In this document: positions 34,355-45,975 of the stretch, one piece after another | Layout: each line of letters begins with the position of its first letter | Numbering within the stretch: the stretch's first letter is position 1 | NCBI RefSeq assembly: GCF_013386165.1 | Contig: NZ_JACAOS010000015.1 | Coordinates: 310,001 to 374,000, forward strand | Origin: Pseudomonas gingeri | GTDB taxonomy: Bacteria > Pseudomonadota > Gammaproteobacteria > Pseudomonadales > Pseudomonadaceae | Direction: 5' to 3' | Length of the DNA stretch: 64,000 bases | Translations under genes and position numbers: made by a program | The notes under the pieces: generated by a model | Seen by the model: only the letters and a program-made list of their open reading frames with translations | What the model was told of the DNA's origin: nothing | Database searches by the model: none

Positions 34355-35761
34355 ATGTCGTCATCCAACCGAAAACCCATCAATTCAGACGCATTGACGC
34401 GATTGGCTCAAGCTATCGCCGTGGCTGTGTCCGCCACGCTGGCGGGCTGTTCAGGCTTTCATCACCCCTCGGACAGCACCAACGAACCGACCCCGAACCT
34501 CAGCGCCCGGATCAAGCAAAAACCGATCTGGCTCAGCGAAAAAGCCAAGCCCACGCATCCACAGGACGTCTGGGAGCGCATGCGCCAGGGCTTCCAGCTG
34601 CAAGATGGCCTGGGTGTGAACCCGCGCGTCGAACAACAGCGCCTGTGGTTTGCCAGCAACCCTTCGTTCCTGGAAAACGCCAGTTCCCGTGGCAGCCTCT
34701 ACATTCATTACATCGTCGAGCGCCTGGAAGAACGCAACATGCCGCTGGAGCTGGCGCTGTTGCCGGTGATCGAAAGCGCCTACAACCCGATGGCCTATTC
34801 CCGTGCCGATGCCGTCGGCCTGTGGCAGTTCATTCCGTCCACCGGGCGTTATTTCAACCTGCGCCAGGACCGTTTCTACGACGGGCGCAAGGACATCACC
34901 GCCTCGACCATCGCGGCCATGAACTACCTGACCCGCTTGCACGACATGTTCAACGGCGACTGGTTGCTCGCCCTGGCGGCCTACAATGCCGGCGAAGGCA
35001 CGGTCAGCCGGGCCATCGAGCGCAATGAGAAGCTCGGCCTGCCCACCGACTACTGGAACCTGCCGCTGCCCCAGGAAACCCGCGACTACGTGCCCAAACT
35101 GTTGGCCCTGTCGCAGGTGGTCATGTCCCCCGAGGCCTACGGCGTGAACCTGAGCCCGATCGCCAACGAACCCTATTTCGCCACCGTCGAAATCAACCAG
35201 CCGATGGACCTCAGCCGGGTCGCGGCCCTGGCCGAGATCGACGAAGACGAAATGATCCAGCTCAACCCGGCGTTCAAGCAGAAAGCCACGATGGACGGCC
35301 CGCAGCACCTGCTGGTGCCCAGCTCCAAGGCGCAACTGCTGACCGCCAGCCTATCGCGGATGAACCCCGAAGAGCTGATCAGCCTGCGGCCGAAGAAGCC
35401 AGTGTTCGAATCCCTCGCCGGCAACTCGCCGACACGCCTGACCCGCCGCTACAAGGTGAGGAACGGCGACAACCTGACCTCGATCGCCAAGGCCAACCGG
35501 GTCGACGTGAAGGACCTGCAACACTGGAACAAGCTGTCCGGGCACCATCTCAAAGTCGGCCAGACCCTGGTCATGCAGGACAACGTCAAGGCCGCGGCCA
35601 GCAAGAAGGCCGCCACCACCTACAAGGTGCAGAAAGGCGATTCGCTGTATATCGTCGCCAAGCGTTTCAACGTCGAGATGCAGCACCTCAAGCGTCTGAA
35701 CCCGCGCACCGGCCAGGCACTCAAGCCAGGGCAGATCCTCACGGTTGCCCAGCCGCGCTGA
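34355..35761 (+). CDS. mltD: Membrane-bound lytic murein transglycosylase D
   Basis: 468 aa. Lipoprotein: lipobox LAGC with C32 follows a hydrophobic signal. The SLT catalytic domain covers about 105-235, with catalytic glutamate E140 in LLPVIESAYNPMAYS and ADAVGLWQFIPSTG after it. Two LysM peptidoglycan-binding modules lie in the C-terminal third (YKVRNGDNLTSIAKANRV, near 366; YKVQKGDSLYIVAKRFNV, near 424). It cleaves peptidoglycan with 1,6-anhydro products in the periplasm. It sits alone after gloB. Confidence 0.95.
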   Translation: MSSSNRKPINSDALTRLAQAIAVAVSATLAGCSGFHHPSDSTNEPTPNLSARIKQKPIWLSEKAKPTHPQDVWERMRQGFQLQDGLGVNPRVEQQRLWFASNPSFLENASSRGSLYIHYIVERLEERNMPLELALLPVIESAYNPMAYSRADAVGLWQFIPSTGRYFNLRQDRFYDGRKDITASTIAAMNYLTRLHDMFNGDWLLALAAYNAGEGTVSRAIERNEKLGLPTDYWNLPLPQETRDYVPKLLALSQVVMSPEAYGVNLSPIANEPYFATVEINQPMDLSRVAALAEIDEDEMIQLNPAFKQKATMDGPQHLLVPSSKAQLLTASLSRMNPEELISLRPKKPVFESLAGNSPTRLTRRYKVRNGDNLTSIAKANRVDVKDLQHWNKLSGHHLKVGQTLVMQDNVKAAASKKAATTYKVQKGDSLYIVAKRFNVEMQHLKRLNPRTGQALKPGQILTVAQPR

Positions 35762-35793
35762 TCACCATCAGCTTCGAAAACACCACCGCCCCC

Positions 35794-35878
35794 CTGTAGG
35801 AGCCGGCTTGCCGGCGATGAGGCCTGAAAGGCCTGTCGCGACTGTCCCAGCGCCATCGCCGGCAAGCCGGCTCCCCCA
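35794..35878. repeat. REP doublet downstream of mltD
   Basis: CTGTAGGAGCCGGCTTGCCG (from 35794) and inverse GCCGGCAAGCCGGCTCC (ending about 35874), about 37 bp apart. It lies in the 212-bp gap between mltD and the peptide-binding protein gene. Same family as the two other doublets in the window. Confidence 0.87.
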
Positions 35879-35973
35879 GGGGTTGTGTGTCTTCAAGGGT
35901 GTCTTTTTCCACCCGATACAAGCTGTTAAGGTACTGGCCCTATAGCCCAAGCCGCCTGGATCGGATCTCTGCC

Positions 35974-37806
35974 TTGACGCGTCCCCTCCTCCTGCTGCTC
36001 ATCAGCCTGGCCTTGAGCTCTCCCGCAAGCGCGACGATCAGCGAAAGCCATGGTTATGCGCAGTTCGGCACGCTCAAGTACCCCGCCAGGTTCACCCACT
36101 TCGACTGGGTCAACCCCGACGCTCCCAAAGGCGGCACCTTGCGGGTGATGGCGTTCGGCACCTTCGACACCCTCAATCCCTATACCTTCAAGGGCACCAG
36201 CCCGGTCAGCACGGCGAACTTCCTGCAATACGGTGTCAACGAGCTCAACGCCACGTTGATGGCCGGCACCGGCCAGTACGCGCCCTCGGGGGATGAGCCA
36301 AACGCCAGCTATGGCCTGATCGCCCAGTCCGTGGAATACAGCGAGGACCGCAGTTGGGTGGTCTTCAACCTGCGTCCCGAAGCGCGCTTTCACGACGGCA
36401 CGCCGATTACCGCCTACGACGTGGCCTTTTCCTACCGCCTGTTGCTCAAGGAAGGCCATCCGCAATACCGCACCAGCCTGCAGGAAGTGGCGCGGGTCGA
36501 CGTGCTCAATCCCCTGCGGATCCGCTTCGTCTTCAAGCGCTCGGGCAATCCGTTGCTGATCCTGCGCCTGGGTGAACTGCCGGTGCTGGCGCAACACTAC
36601 TGGCAAGGTCGCGACTTCACCGCCACCACCTTCGAACCGCCACTGGGCAGCGGCCCCTATCGCATCAGCAAGGTGCAACCGGGGCGCCAGCTGGTCTTTG
36701 AACGGGTGCGGGACTGGTGGGGCGAAAACCTGCCGGTCAATCGCGGCAAGTACAATTTCGACCGCGTCGAAGTGGAGTTCTATCGCGACAGCGACGTTGC
36801 CTTCGAAGCCTTCAAAGCCGGTGAGTTCGATATCTATATCGAACACCAGGCCAAAAACTGGGCCAACGGCTACCACTTCCCCGCCGTTGATCGGGGCGAA
36901 GTGATCCAGGCGCAAATCCCCCACCGGATCCCGACCCAGACCCAGGGCCTGTTCATGAACAGCCGCCGCGCCAGCTTCGCCCAGGACAAGGTACGCGAAG
37001 CCATGGGCCTGATGTTCGACTTCGAATGGACCAACCGCACGCTGTTCGGCGGCGCCTACCAGCGGGCCATGAGTTTCTATCCCAACAGCGAGTTCTCCGC
37101 CAGCGGCGTTCCGGCCGGCCAGGAATGGTTGCTGCTGGCGCCTTATCGCGAACAACTGCCGACCCGGCTGTTCAGCGAAGCGTTCAGCCTGCCGCAGACC
37201 GAGGGTCGCGGGATCCCCCGGGACACCCTGCGTCGCGCCCTCGCCCTGCTCGGTGAAGCCGGCTGGAAACTCGACGGCCAGCGCCTGCTGAACAAGAACG
37301 GGCAGCCTCTGCGCTTTGAAATACTGCTGGTCAATCCGAACCTGGAACGGATCCTCCAGCCCTACGTCGAAAACCTCGCGAGCATAGGTATAGACGCCCG
37401 CTTGCGAACAGTGGATCGTGCCCAGTACAAACAACGTCTCGACCAGTTCGATTTCGACATGATCCTGATGACCCTGGACCAGAACCTCAGCCCGGGGCTC
37501 GAGCAGTGGCAGTACTTCCACTCCAGCCAGGCCGGCGTCAAGGGCAGCAAGAATTACGCAGGGGTCGCCAGCCCGGTGGTCGACCACCTGCTCGACGCCC
37601 TGCTGGCGGCCCACACCCGCGACGAGCAACTGGCCGCCGGTCGCGCCCTCGACCGGGTCCTGCTTTGGCAACACATCATGATTCCCAACTGGTACCTTGA
37701 CTATCATCGCCTGGCCTACCGCAACCGGTTCGCCTTCGTCACTACGCCGCCGTACACCCTGGGACTGAGTGCCTGGTGGATGAAAGCTTCGGAGAAAGCC
37801 CAATGA
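35974..37806 (+). CDS. Peptide-type ABC substrate-binding protein (YejA-like, first copy)
   Basis: About 611 aa periplasmic binding protein, extracellular solute-binding family 5. The TTG at 35974 begins LTRPLLLLLISLALSSPASA, an excellent signal peptide, and is taken as the start; the open frame continues 29 codons upstream without a better signal. YejA-type features: [19 protein letters not shown] near residue 33, FDTLNPYTFKG, and YEVAFSYRLL-like peptide-binding region (AYDVAFSYRLLL). A second, related binding-protein gene overlaps its stop by 4 bp. Likely ligands are oligopeptides or microcin-C-like compounds by family. Confidence 0.88.
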   Translation: MTRPLLLLLISLALSSPASATISESHGYAQFGTLKYPARFTHFDWVNPDAPKGGTLRVMAFGTFDTLNPYTFKGTSPVSTANFLQYGVNELNATLMAGTGQYAPSGDEPNASYGLIAQSVEYSEDRSWVVFNLRPEARFHDGTPITAYDVAFSYRLLLKEGHPQYRTSLQEVARVDVLNPLRIRFVFKRSGNPLLILRLGELPVLAQHYWQGRDFTATTFEPPLGSGPYRISKVQPGRQLVFERVRDWWGENLPVNRGKYNFDRVEVEFYRDSDVAFEAFKAGEFDIYIEHQAKNWANGYHFPAVDRGEVIQAQIPHRIPTQTQGLFMNSRRASFAQDKVREAMGLMFDFEWTNRTLFGGAYQRAMSFYPNSEFSASGVPAGQEWLLLAPYREQLPTRLFSEAFSLPQTEGRGIPRDTLRRALALLGEAGWKLDGQRLLNKNGQPLRFEILLVNPNLERILQPYVENLASIGIDARLRTVDRAQYKQRLDQFDFDMILMTLDQNLSPGLEQWQYFHSSQAGVKGSKNYAGVASPVVDHLLDALLAAHTRDEQLAAGRALDRVLLWQHIMIPNWYLDYHRLAYRNRFAFVTTPPYTLGLSAWWMKASEKAQ

Positions 37807-39644
37807 TGTTTTCGCGTGTCCTGTTCCTGCCCGTCAGCGGCCTGCTGTTCAGCGCCCTGGCGGGCCTTGCGGCAGCCGCTCCGCAACATGCCTTGACGCT
37901 CTACAACGAGCCGCCGAAATATCCGGCCGACTTCCAGCATGTCGACTTCGTCAACCCTGACGCGCCCAAGGGTGGCACCTTCCGTCAGTCGTCCATGGGC
38001 GGTTTCGACAGCCTCAACCCGTTTATCACCAAGGGCGTGCCGGCCGACGGTCTCGACCTGATCTACGACACGCTGATGCGCCAGGGCCTCGATGAACCCT
38101 TCACCGAATACGGCCTGGTGGCGGAAAAAATCGAAAGGGCTCCGGACAACAGCTGGGTACGCTTCTACCTGCGTCCCGAGGCACGTTTCCATGACGGCCA
38201 CCCAATGCGCGCCGAAGACGTGGTGTTCAGCTTCCAGACCCTGATGAAGGATGGCGCGCCGCTGTATCGGACTTACTACGCCGACGTCGACGAGGTCATC
38301 GCCGAAGACCCGCTGCGGGTGCTGTTCAAGTTCAAGCGCACCACCAACCGTGAACTGCCGCTGATCCTCGGCCAGTTGCCCGTCCTGCCCAAGCACTGGT
38401 GGGCCAATCGCGACTTCAGCAAGGGCAACCTGGAATTCCCCCTCGGCAGCGGGCCGTACAAACTGGCCGAGGTCAAGGCCGGGCGTTCGGTACGTTATGA
38501 GCGGGTCAAGGGCTACTGGGGCAAGGACCTGCCGATCAACCGCGGTTTCTACAACTTCGATGTCATGACCACGGATTACTACCGTGACAACACGGTGGCC
38601 CTGGAAGCCCTCAAGGCCGGACAGTTCGATTACTGGCTGGAGATCAGCGCGAAGAACTGGGCCAACGCCTACAACACCCCGGCGGTCGCCCAGGGTCGAC
38701 TGATCAAGGAGCAGATCCCCAACCGCAATCCGACCGGCATGCAAGGCTTTATCTACAACCTGCGCAAACCGATGTTCCAGGATATCCGCGTGCGCGAGGC
38801 CTTGAGCCTGCTGTTCGACTTCGAGTGGACCAACAAGCAGTTGTTCAACGGTGCCTATCAGCGCACCCGCAGTTACTTCGAAAACTCGGAAATGGCCGCC
38901 ACCGGCCTGCCGGACGCCGCGCAGCTGGCGATCCTCGAACCGCTGCGGGGCAAGATTCCCGAGCAAGTCTTCACCCAGGCCTTCGAACCCTCGGTGTGCG
39001 ACGCCAGCGGCATGATTCGCCCGCAACAGCGCCGTGCCTACCAGCTTTTGCAGGCGGCCGGCTGGCACATCGTCGACGACAAGATGGTCGACGCCCAGGG
39101 CAAACCCGTGAGCATCGAGTTCCTGTTGGCCCAGACCGAATTCGAACGGGTGCTGCTGCCGTTCAAACGTAACCTCGCCGACCTTGGCATTGACCTGGTG
39201 ATTCGCCGAGTGGACGTCTCCCAGTACATCAACCGCCTGCGCTCACGGGACTTCGACATGGTCGTCGGCAGCTTCCCGCAGTCCAGTTCACCGGGTAACG
39301 AGCAACGGGAATTCTGGAAATCTTCCAGCGCCGACAAACCCGGCAGCCGCAACCTCCTGGGCCTCAAGGACCCGGCGGTGGATACACTGGTGGAAGCGCT
39401 GATCGACTCCGACTCGCGGCAGAGCCTGGTGGAACATGCCCGTGCCCTCGACCGGGTGCTGCAATGGGGTTTCTACGTGATTCCCAACTGGCACATCAAC
39501 ACCTGGCGCGTGGCCTACTGGGACCATATCGGCCACCCGAAAGTCTCGCCGGCCTACGATGTCGGCCTCTACACCTGGTGGATCAAGCCAGATGCCAAAC
39601 CGGCGGTATCGCTGAAAACCGACAGCACGAGCGCGGAGCAATAA
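37803..39644 (+). CDS. Peptide-type ABC substrate-binding protein (YejA-like, second copy)
   Basis: 613 aa. Signal peptide [20 protein letters not shown], cleavage about residue 25. The mature part mirrors the preceding gene: [68 protein letters not shown]. Start ATG 37803 overlaps the previous stop (ATGA). A tandem pair of binding proteins before one set of permeases suggests broadened ligand range, either copy docking on YejBE. Both copies keep full length and no frameshift was seen. Confidence 0.93.
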   Translation: MMFSRVLFLPVSGLLFSALAGLAAAAPQHALTLYNEPPKYPADFQHVDFVNPDAPKGGTFRQSSMGGFDSLNPFITKGVPADGLDLIYDTLMRQGLDEPFTEYGLVAEKIERAPDNSWVRFYLRPEARFHDGHPMRAEDVVFSFQTLMKDGAPLYRTYYADVDEVIAEDPLRVLFKFKRTTNRELPLILGQLPVLPKHWWANRDFSKGNLEFPLGSGPYKLAEVKAGRSVRYERVKGYWGKDLPINRGFYNFDVMTTDYYRDNTVALEALKAGQFDYWLEISAKNWANAYNTPAVAQGRLIKEQIPNRNPTGMQGFIYNLRKPMFQDIRVREALSLLFDFEWTNKQLFNGAYQRTRSYFENSEMAATGLPDAAQLAILEPLRGKIPEQVFTQAFEPSVCDASGMIRPQQRRAYQLLQAAGWHIVDDKMVDAQGKPVSIEFLLAQTEFERVLLPFKRNLADLGIDLVIRRVDVSQYINRLRSRDFDMVVGSFPQSSSPGNEQREFWKSSSADKPGSRNLLGLKDPAVDTLVEALIDSDSRQSLVEHARALDRVLQWGFYVIPNWHINTWRVAYWDHIGHPKVSPAYDVGLYTWWIKPDAKPAVSLKTDSTSAEQ

Positions 39645-39645
39645 G

Positions 39646-40719
39646 ATGCTGGCCTATATTTTTCGCCGACTGCTACTGATCATCCCGACCCTGTTCGGCA
39701 TCCTGCTGATCAACTTCGTGATCATCCAGGCCGCGCCCGGCGGCCCGGTGGAACAGATGATCGCCAAGATCGAGGGCTTCGAAGGCGCCACCAGCCGGAT
39801 CGCCGGCGGCGGCGCGGAAGTCTCGGTGGCCGGTTCCAGCTATCGCGGCGCCCAGGGCCTGGACCCGGCCCTGATCAAGGAAATCGAACACATGTACGGC
39901 TTCGACAAATCGGCGCCGGAACGCTTGTGGATCATGATCAAGAACTACGCGACCCTGGACTTCGGCAACAGCTTCTTTCGCGATGCCAAGGTCGTCGACC
40001 TGATCAAGGAAAAGATGCCGGTGTCGATTTCCCTCGGGCTCTGGAGCACCTTGATCATGTACCTGGTCTCGATCCCCCTGGGCATCGCCAAGGCCACCCG
40101 CCACGGCAGTCATTTCGACGTCTGGACCAGTTCGGCGATCATCGTCGGTTATGCGATTCCGGCTTTCCTGTTCGCGATCCTGCTGATCGTGGTGTTCGCC
40201 GGCGGCAGCTACCTGAACTGGTTCCCCCTGCGCGGCCTGACCTCGAACAACTTCGATCAGTTGAGCTTGGGCGGCAAGATCCTCGACTATTTCTGGCACC
40301 TGGCGCTGCCGGTCACCGCCCTGGTCATCGGCAACTTTGCCACCATGACCCTGCTGACCAAGAACAGCTTCCTCGATGAAATCAACAAACAATACGTGGT
40401 CACGGCCAAGGCCAAGGGCCTGACCCAGCGCCGCGTGCTCTATGGCCATGTGTTCCGCAACGCCATGCTGCTGGTCATCGCCGGCTTCCCCTCGGCCTTC
40501 ATCGGCATCTTCTTCACCGGCTCGCTGCTGGTGGAAGTGATCTTCTCCCTCGACGGCCTGGGCCTGATGAGTTTCGAAGCGGCGATCAATCGCGACTATC
40601 CGATCGTCTTCGGCACCCTGTTCATCTTCACCCTGCTGGGGCTGGTGGTGAAACTGATCGGCGACATTACCTACACCCTGGTCGACCCACGAATCGACTT
40701 CGAACATCGGGAGCATTGA
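39646..40719 (+). CDS. yejB: Peptide ABC transporter permease (YejB-like)
   Basis: 357 aa, inner membrane. Starts with the DppB/OppB-type helix [26 protein letters not shown], here given in part ([14 protein letters not shown]). A long periplasmic loop (about 35-125) is typical of YejB, and the EAA-like motif ([22 protein letters not shown], part) is near 262. It starts 1 bp after the second binding protein and is followed after 1 bp by the next permease. Confidence 0.93.
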   Translation: MLAYIFRRLLLIIPTLFGILLINFVIIQAAPGGPVEQMIAKIEGFEGATSRIAGGGAEVSVAGSSYRGAQGLDPALIKEIEHMYGFDKSAPERLWIMIKNYATLDFGNSFFRDAKVVDLIKEKMPVSISLGLWSTLIMYLVSIPLGIAKATRHGSHFDVWTSSAIIVGYAIPAFLFAILLIVVFAGGSYLNWFPLRGLTSNNFDQLSLGGKILDYFWHLALPVTALVIGNFATMTLLTKNSFLDEINKQYVVTAKAKGLTQRRVLYGHVFRNAMLLVIAGFPSAFIGIFFTGSLLVEVIFSLDGLGLMSFEAAINRDYPIVFGTLFIFTLLGLVVKLIGDITYTLVDPRIDFEHREH

Positions 40720-40720
40720 G

Positions 40721-41740
40721 ATGCAGTTATCCCCCCTCAATCGCCGACGTTTCGAAAGATTCAAGGCCAACAAGCGCGGCTGGTGGTCGCTGTGGCTGTT
40801 CTTGGTACTGTTCGGCCTGAGCCTCGGCGCCGAGCTGATCGCCAACGACAAACCCTTGCTGGTGCACTACGACGGCGGTTGGTATTTCCCGGCCCTCAAG
40901 CGGTATCCGGAAACAACGTTCGGCGGTGAATTCCCGATGGAGGCCAACTACAAGAGCCCCTATATCCGCGAACTGCTCAAGGCCAAGGACGCCTGGACCC
41001 TGTGGGCGCCGATTCCGTTCAGCTATCAGAGCATCAACTACGACCTGCGCGTCCCGGCCCCGGCCCCGCCTTCGGCGGACAACCTGCTGGGCACCGACGA
41101 CCAGGGCCGCGATGTGCTCGCCCGGGTGATCTACGGCTTCCGCATCTCGGTGCTGTTCGCCCTGACCCTGACCGTGCTCAGCTCCATCATCGGCGTGATC
41201 GCCGGCGCCCTGCAGGGCTTCTATGGCGGCTGGGTCGACCTGGCCGGCCAGCGTTTCCTGGAGATCTGGTCGGGGCTGCCGGTGCTCTACCTGCTGATCA
41301 TCCTCGCCAGCTTCGTCCAGCCGAACTTCTGGTGGCTGCTGGGCATCATGCTGCTGTTTTCCTGGATGAGCCTGGTGGACGTGGTGCGCGCCGAATTCCT
41401 CCGTGGGCGCAACCTGGAATATGTCCGCGCGGCGCGGGCCCTGGGCATGCAGAACGGCGCGATCATGTTCCGCCATATCCTGCCCAACGCCATGGTCTCG
41501 ACCATGACCTTCATGCCGTTCATCCTCACCGGCGCCATCGGCACCCTGACCGCCCTGGACTTCCTCGGCTTCGGCCTGCCCGCCGGCTCGCCGTCCCTGG
41601 GCGAACTGGTGGCCCAGGGCAAATCCAACCTCCAGGCGCCCTGGCTGGGCATGAGCGCGTTCGCCGTGCTGGCCTTGATGCTCAGCCTGCTGGTGTTTAT
41701 CGGCGAGTCCGCTCGCGATGCCTTCGACCCGAGGAAGTAA
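40721..41740 (+). CDS. yejE: Peptide ABC transporter permease (YejE-like)
   Basis: 339 aa, inner membrane. The extended N-terminus with NKRGWWSLWLFLVLFGLSLG and YFPALKRYPETTFGGEFP is characteristic of YejE. The DppC-type motif DDQGRDVLARVIYG is near 125 and the EAA region RAARALGMQNGAIMFRHILP near 235. It forms the pore with YejB. The ATG of the ATPase gene follows after 1 bp. Confidence 0.93.
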   Translation: MQLSPLNRRRFERFKANKRGWWSLWLFLVLFGLSLGAELIANDKPLLVHYDGGWYFPALKRYPETTFGGEFPMEANYKSPYIRELLKAKDAWTLWAPIPFSYQSINYDLRVPAPAPPSADNLLGTDDQGRDVLARVIYGFRISVLFALTLTVLSSIIGVIAGALQGFYGGWVDLAGQRFLEIWSGLPVLYLLIILASFVQPNFWWLLGIMLLFSWMSLVDVVRAEFLRGRNLEYVRAARALGMQNGAIMFRHILPNAMVSTMTFMPFILTGAIGTLTALDFLGFGLPAGSPSLGELVAQGKSNLQAPWLGMSAFAVLALMLSLLVFIGESARDAFDPRK

Positions 41741-41741
41741 C

Positions 41742-43355
<1,614 letters not shown>

Positions 43356-43390
43356 GGGCGTCGAACGGCGGTTTGCTGTTCTGCGAAGAT

Positions 43391-43422
43391 AAAAAAAGAC
43401 CGCTCAATGAGCGGTCTTTTTT
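43391..43422. terminator. Bidirectional intrinsic terminator between yejF and ppiD
   Basis: AAAAGACCGCTC / GAGCGGTCTTTT with loop AAT, flanked by A-run and T-run on both sides (43391-43397 and 43417-43422). It can end transcription of the yej-type operon (+) and of ppiD (-). Confidence 0.93.
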
Positions 43423-43452
43423 ATGCAGCCAGTGTTGGCCGTATCAAGGGCT

Positions 43453-45312
43453 TCAGAAGCGCTTGATATCCGCCTGACCTTCCAACTGCTTGCGGTACGC
43501 CGCGAAGTCCTGCTGACCAGCACGGGACGCGAGGAAGCGACGATAAGACGCCTTCTCTTCATCGCTTGGCGCCGCGCCTTCGTTCACGCCGTTCAGACGC
43601 ACCAGCACCAGGCTACCATCGGCCAGGGTGACGGTATTGAAGGTTGGCTTGTCCTTGGCTTCCGGCTTGGGCATGCGGAACAGTGCTTGCAGCACCGCCG
43701 GATCGACCCCTTCCTGAGCACGGGTGACGGCTTCCTGGGTTTTCCAGGTCTGGCCGGCCGGCAACGCCTTGCCTTCACGCAGGCTGGCGATCAATTCGTC
43801 AGCCTTGACCTTGGCCGCCGCCGTAGCGTGCTCCTTGGTCAATTGCTTGCGAATCGCCCCATCCACGCTCGCCAGTGGCAGTTGCTCTGGCTTGAGGTGT
43901 TCCTTGGCACGCAACACGATGACGGTGTCGGGGTCCAGGTCGATGGCGCTGCTGTTGGAACCTTCATTCAGCACTTCCGGGCTGAACGCCGCGGTGACCA
44001 CGGCACGGTTGGCCGCGACACCTGGACCACCTTCACGCCCGAACGGTGCCGAAGTCTGCACCTTCAGGTTCAGGTCCTGAGCCGGTTGGGCCAGGTCGGA
44101 GGCTTCGAACGAAGCGTCTTCGAGCTGCTTGGTTGCCTCGACAAAACGCTGCTCCACTTGCTGGGCTTTCAGCTCGTGGGTCAGCTTGTCCTTCAGGCTG
44201 GCGAAGGTTGGCACTTGCGGTGCCTCGACGCCCAGCAGCTTGATCAGGTGATAACCGAACTCGCTACGCACCGGTCCCGACACCTGGTCCTTGGTCAAGG
44301 CATACAGTGCCTTTTCAAAGGCAGGGTCATAGACACCAGGGCCGGCGAAGCCCAGGTCACCACCATGGCTGGCCGAACCCGGATCCTGGGAAAATTCCTT
44401 CGCCAGGGCGTCGAATTGCTCACCTTTGGCCAGGCGCTGCTGGATCTCTTCGATCTTCGCCTTGGCCTGGGCGTCGCTGACCTTGTCATTCACTTCGATC
44501 AGAATGTGCGCGGCACGACGCTGCTCGGCGAGGTTCGCGGTTTCTTTCTGATACTGCGCCTGCAGGTCTTCATCCTTGACGCTGACCTGGTCGAAGAACG
44601 AAGACTTCTTCAACTCCAGGTAATCGATGACCACCTGGTCCGGCGTCATGAATTCCTTGGCGTGCTTGTCGTAGTAGGCCTTGACCTCGTCATCGGTCAA
44701 CTTGACCGCCGACAGATCGACCGGAACGTTCAGCGAAGCGAAATCGCGGGTCTGTTTTTCCAGACGAGCAAACGCCAGCACCTGGGCATCAGTGACGAAA
44801 CCGCTGCCCGCCAGACCCGCACGGATCTGGCCGATCAGCATTTCCTGAGCCAGCATCTGGCGGAATTGCATGCGACCGTAACCCAGTTGACGAATCACCT
44901 GGTCAAAACGGTCGGAGCTGAACTTGCCGTCCACCTGGAACTCAGGCGTTTGCAGGATGACCTGGTCCAGGGCGCCCTCGGAGAAAGCGAATTTCGACTT
45001 CTCGGCACCTTGAAGCAGCAGCTTGCGGTCGATCAACCCTTTGAGGGCGGATTCGCGCAGCATTTTCTCATCCAGCATCGAGGCGTCGAAATCCTTGCCC
45101 AGCTGTTGCATGAGTTGGCGACGTTGCATGTCGACCGCCTGGCTCAGCTCGGTCTGGGTGATCTCGTCACCGTTGACCTTGGCCGCGTCCTGGCTAGTGG
45201 AGGTGGCCCTGAAAATGGCATCGAAACCAGTCAACGCCATCAATGCGACGATGACCCCGATGATGGTCTTGGCAATCCAGCCTTGTGAATTGTCCCTGAT
45301 ATTTTGCAGCAT
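43453..45312 (-). CDS. ppiD: Periplasmic folding chaperone PpiD (SurA N-terminal and PpiC domains)
   Basis: 619 aa. One N-terminal transmembrane helix (GWIAKTIIGVIVALMALTG, about 10-28) anchors it with the bulk in the periplasm. A SurA_N-like chaperone region covers about 30-150 and a parvulin (PpiC) domain about 265-360 (RAAHILIEVND, GGDLGFAGPGVYDPAFEKA, VRSEFGYHLIKL). It interacts with nascent outer-membrane proteins at the Sec translocon. Downstream of hupB, as in E. coli, here with a tRNA relic and terminator between them. Confidence 0.94.
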   Translation of the reverse strand: MLQNIRDNSQGWIAKTIIGVIVALMALTGFDAIFRATSTSQDAAKVNGDEITQTELSQAVDMQRRQLMQQLGKDFDASMLDEKMLRESALKGLIDRKLLLQGAEKSKFAFSEGALDQVILQTPEFQVDGKFSSDRFDQVIRQLGYGRMQFRQMLAQEMLIGQIRAGLAGSGFVTDAQVLAFARLEKQTRDFASLNVPVDLSAVKLTDDEVKAYYDKHAKEFMTPDQVVIDYLELKKSSFFDQVSVKDEDLQAQYQKETANLAEQRRAAHILIEVNDKVSDAQAKAKIEEIQQRLAKGEQFDALAKEFSQDPGSASHGGDLGFAGPGVYDPAFEKALYALTKDQVSGPVRSEFGYHLIKLLGVEAPQVPTFASLKDKLTHELKAQQVEQRFVEATKQLEDASFEASDLAQPAQDLNLKVQTSAPFGREGGPGVAANRAVVTAAFSPEVLNEGSNSSAIDLDPDTVIVLRAKEHLKPEQLPLASVDGAIRKQLTKEHATAAAKVKADELIASLREGKALPAGQTWKTQEAVTRAQEGVDPAVLQALFRMPKPEAKDKPTFNTVTLADGSLVLVRLNGVNEGAAPSDEEKASYRRFLASRAGQQDFAAYRKQLEGQADIKRF

Positions 45313-45381
45313 GCGTCCCCCAGAAACGGTTGAACTTCAATGTGGGCAACCGTGGAGCGTGGGTAGAATCCGGATAGAAGA

Positions 45382-45405
45382 AAGGCGCATCCGAGGATGC
45401 GCCTT
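45382..45405 (-). terminator. Intrinsic terminator after the hupB / tRNA-relic transcript
   Basis: Minus-strand stem AAGGCGCATCC / GGATGCGCCTT around a tight TC centre (45405-45382), followed by TTCTTC. It lies just 9 bp after the CCA end of the tRNA-Asp-like relic, the usual place for a tRNA terminator. It would separate hupB from ppiD transcription. Confidence 0.75.
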
Positions 45406-45413
45406 CTCGTAAC

Positions 45414-45500
45414 TGGCGGAACGGATGAGGGCTCGAATACGCGTCCCTCGGCGTGTCAGACCGGCCTTGAAAGGACCCTGGTCGAACGCTTCACCGCTCC
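45414..45500 (-). pseudogene. Decayed tRNA-Asp-like gene between hupB and ppiD
   Basis: Minus strand, 87 nt. The 5' end GGAGCGGT (45500-45493) and the 3' end CCGTTCCGCCA (45424-45414) form a complete 7-bp acceptor stem with discriminator G and encoded CCA, identical to known tRNA-Asp ends. The anticodon region CGGTCTGACACGCCG differs from the tRNA-Asp CGGCCTGTCACGCCG at 2 of 15 positions; the GTC anticodon is changed to GAC, and the stem is weakened. TTCGAG of the T-loop survives but its stem does not pair. The D-arm is not recognisable and the gene is about 10 nt too long. A working tRNA is unlikely. Confidence 0.6.
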
Positions 45501-45553
45501 GCGGCCAGATCAGGCAAGCGCCCGACCCGGATAGGCAAAGGCTTGAACGAATG

Positions 45554-45826
45554 TCAGTTGACGGCTTCTTTCAGTGCTTTACCGGCTTTGAAACCTGGCT
45601 TTTTAGCAGCAGCGATTTCCAGCGTCTTACCGGTCTGAGGGTTACGACCGATGCGAGCAGGACGGTCGGTCACGGAGAAAGTGCCGAAACCTACCAGTAC
45701 AACAGAGTCGCCAGCCTTCAGAGCGCCAGTGACGGATTCGATGACTGCATCCAGCGCACGGCCAGCAGCAGCTTTCGGGATATCAGCGGATGCAGCGATA
45801 GCATCAATCAGTTCCGACTTGTTCAC
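45554..45826 (-). CDS. hupB: DNA-binding protein HU-beta
   Basis: 90 aa, exact family length. [20 protein letters not shown] at the N-terminus, and the DNA-binding arm signature [22 protein letters not shown] at 46-67 (shown in part) ending [16 protein letters not shown]. Nucleoid protein that bends DNA. Start is GTG at 45826 with AAGGGGA upstream. Preceded by a near-consensus sigma70 promoter about 95 bp upstream. Between lon and ppiD, as in E. coli. Confidence 0.97.
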   Translation of the reverse strand: MNKSELIDAIAASADIPKAAAGRALDAVIESVTGALKAGDSVVLVGFGTFSVTDRPARIGRNPQTGKTLEIAAAKKPGFKAGKALKEAVN

Positions 45827-45919
45827 TCTAAGTCCCCTTATATCTATTGAGTATATTTCTAAGTTTTTTGGGTGAAAGCTAAACCTGTGCTGAATGGCCT
45901 ACAGACACTTAAGAGCCGC

Positions 45920-45949
45920 TTTATAACAAGGGCTCTAAAAAGCTGTCAA
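45920..45949 (-). promoter_or_regulatory. Sigma70 promoter of hupB
   Basis: Minus strand TTGACA (45949-45944), 18 bp, TATAAA (45925-45920); with TTATAA as -10 the spacing is 17 bp. Both boxes are perfect or near-perfect. Expected 5' UTR is about 85 nt. An AGAGCC...GGCTCT dyad overlaps the spacer and may be the end of lon mRNA or a regulatory fold. Confidence 0.8.
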
Positions 45950-45975
45950 GGAAGCCACCCAGGCTTGATCCGAAC

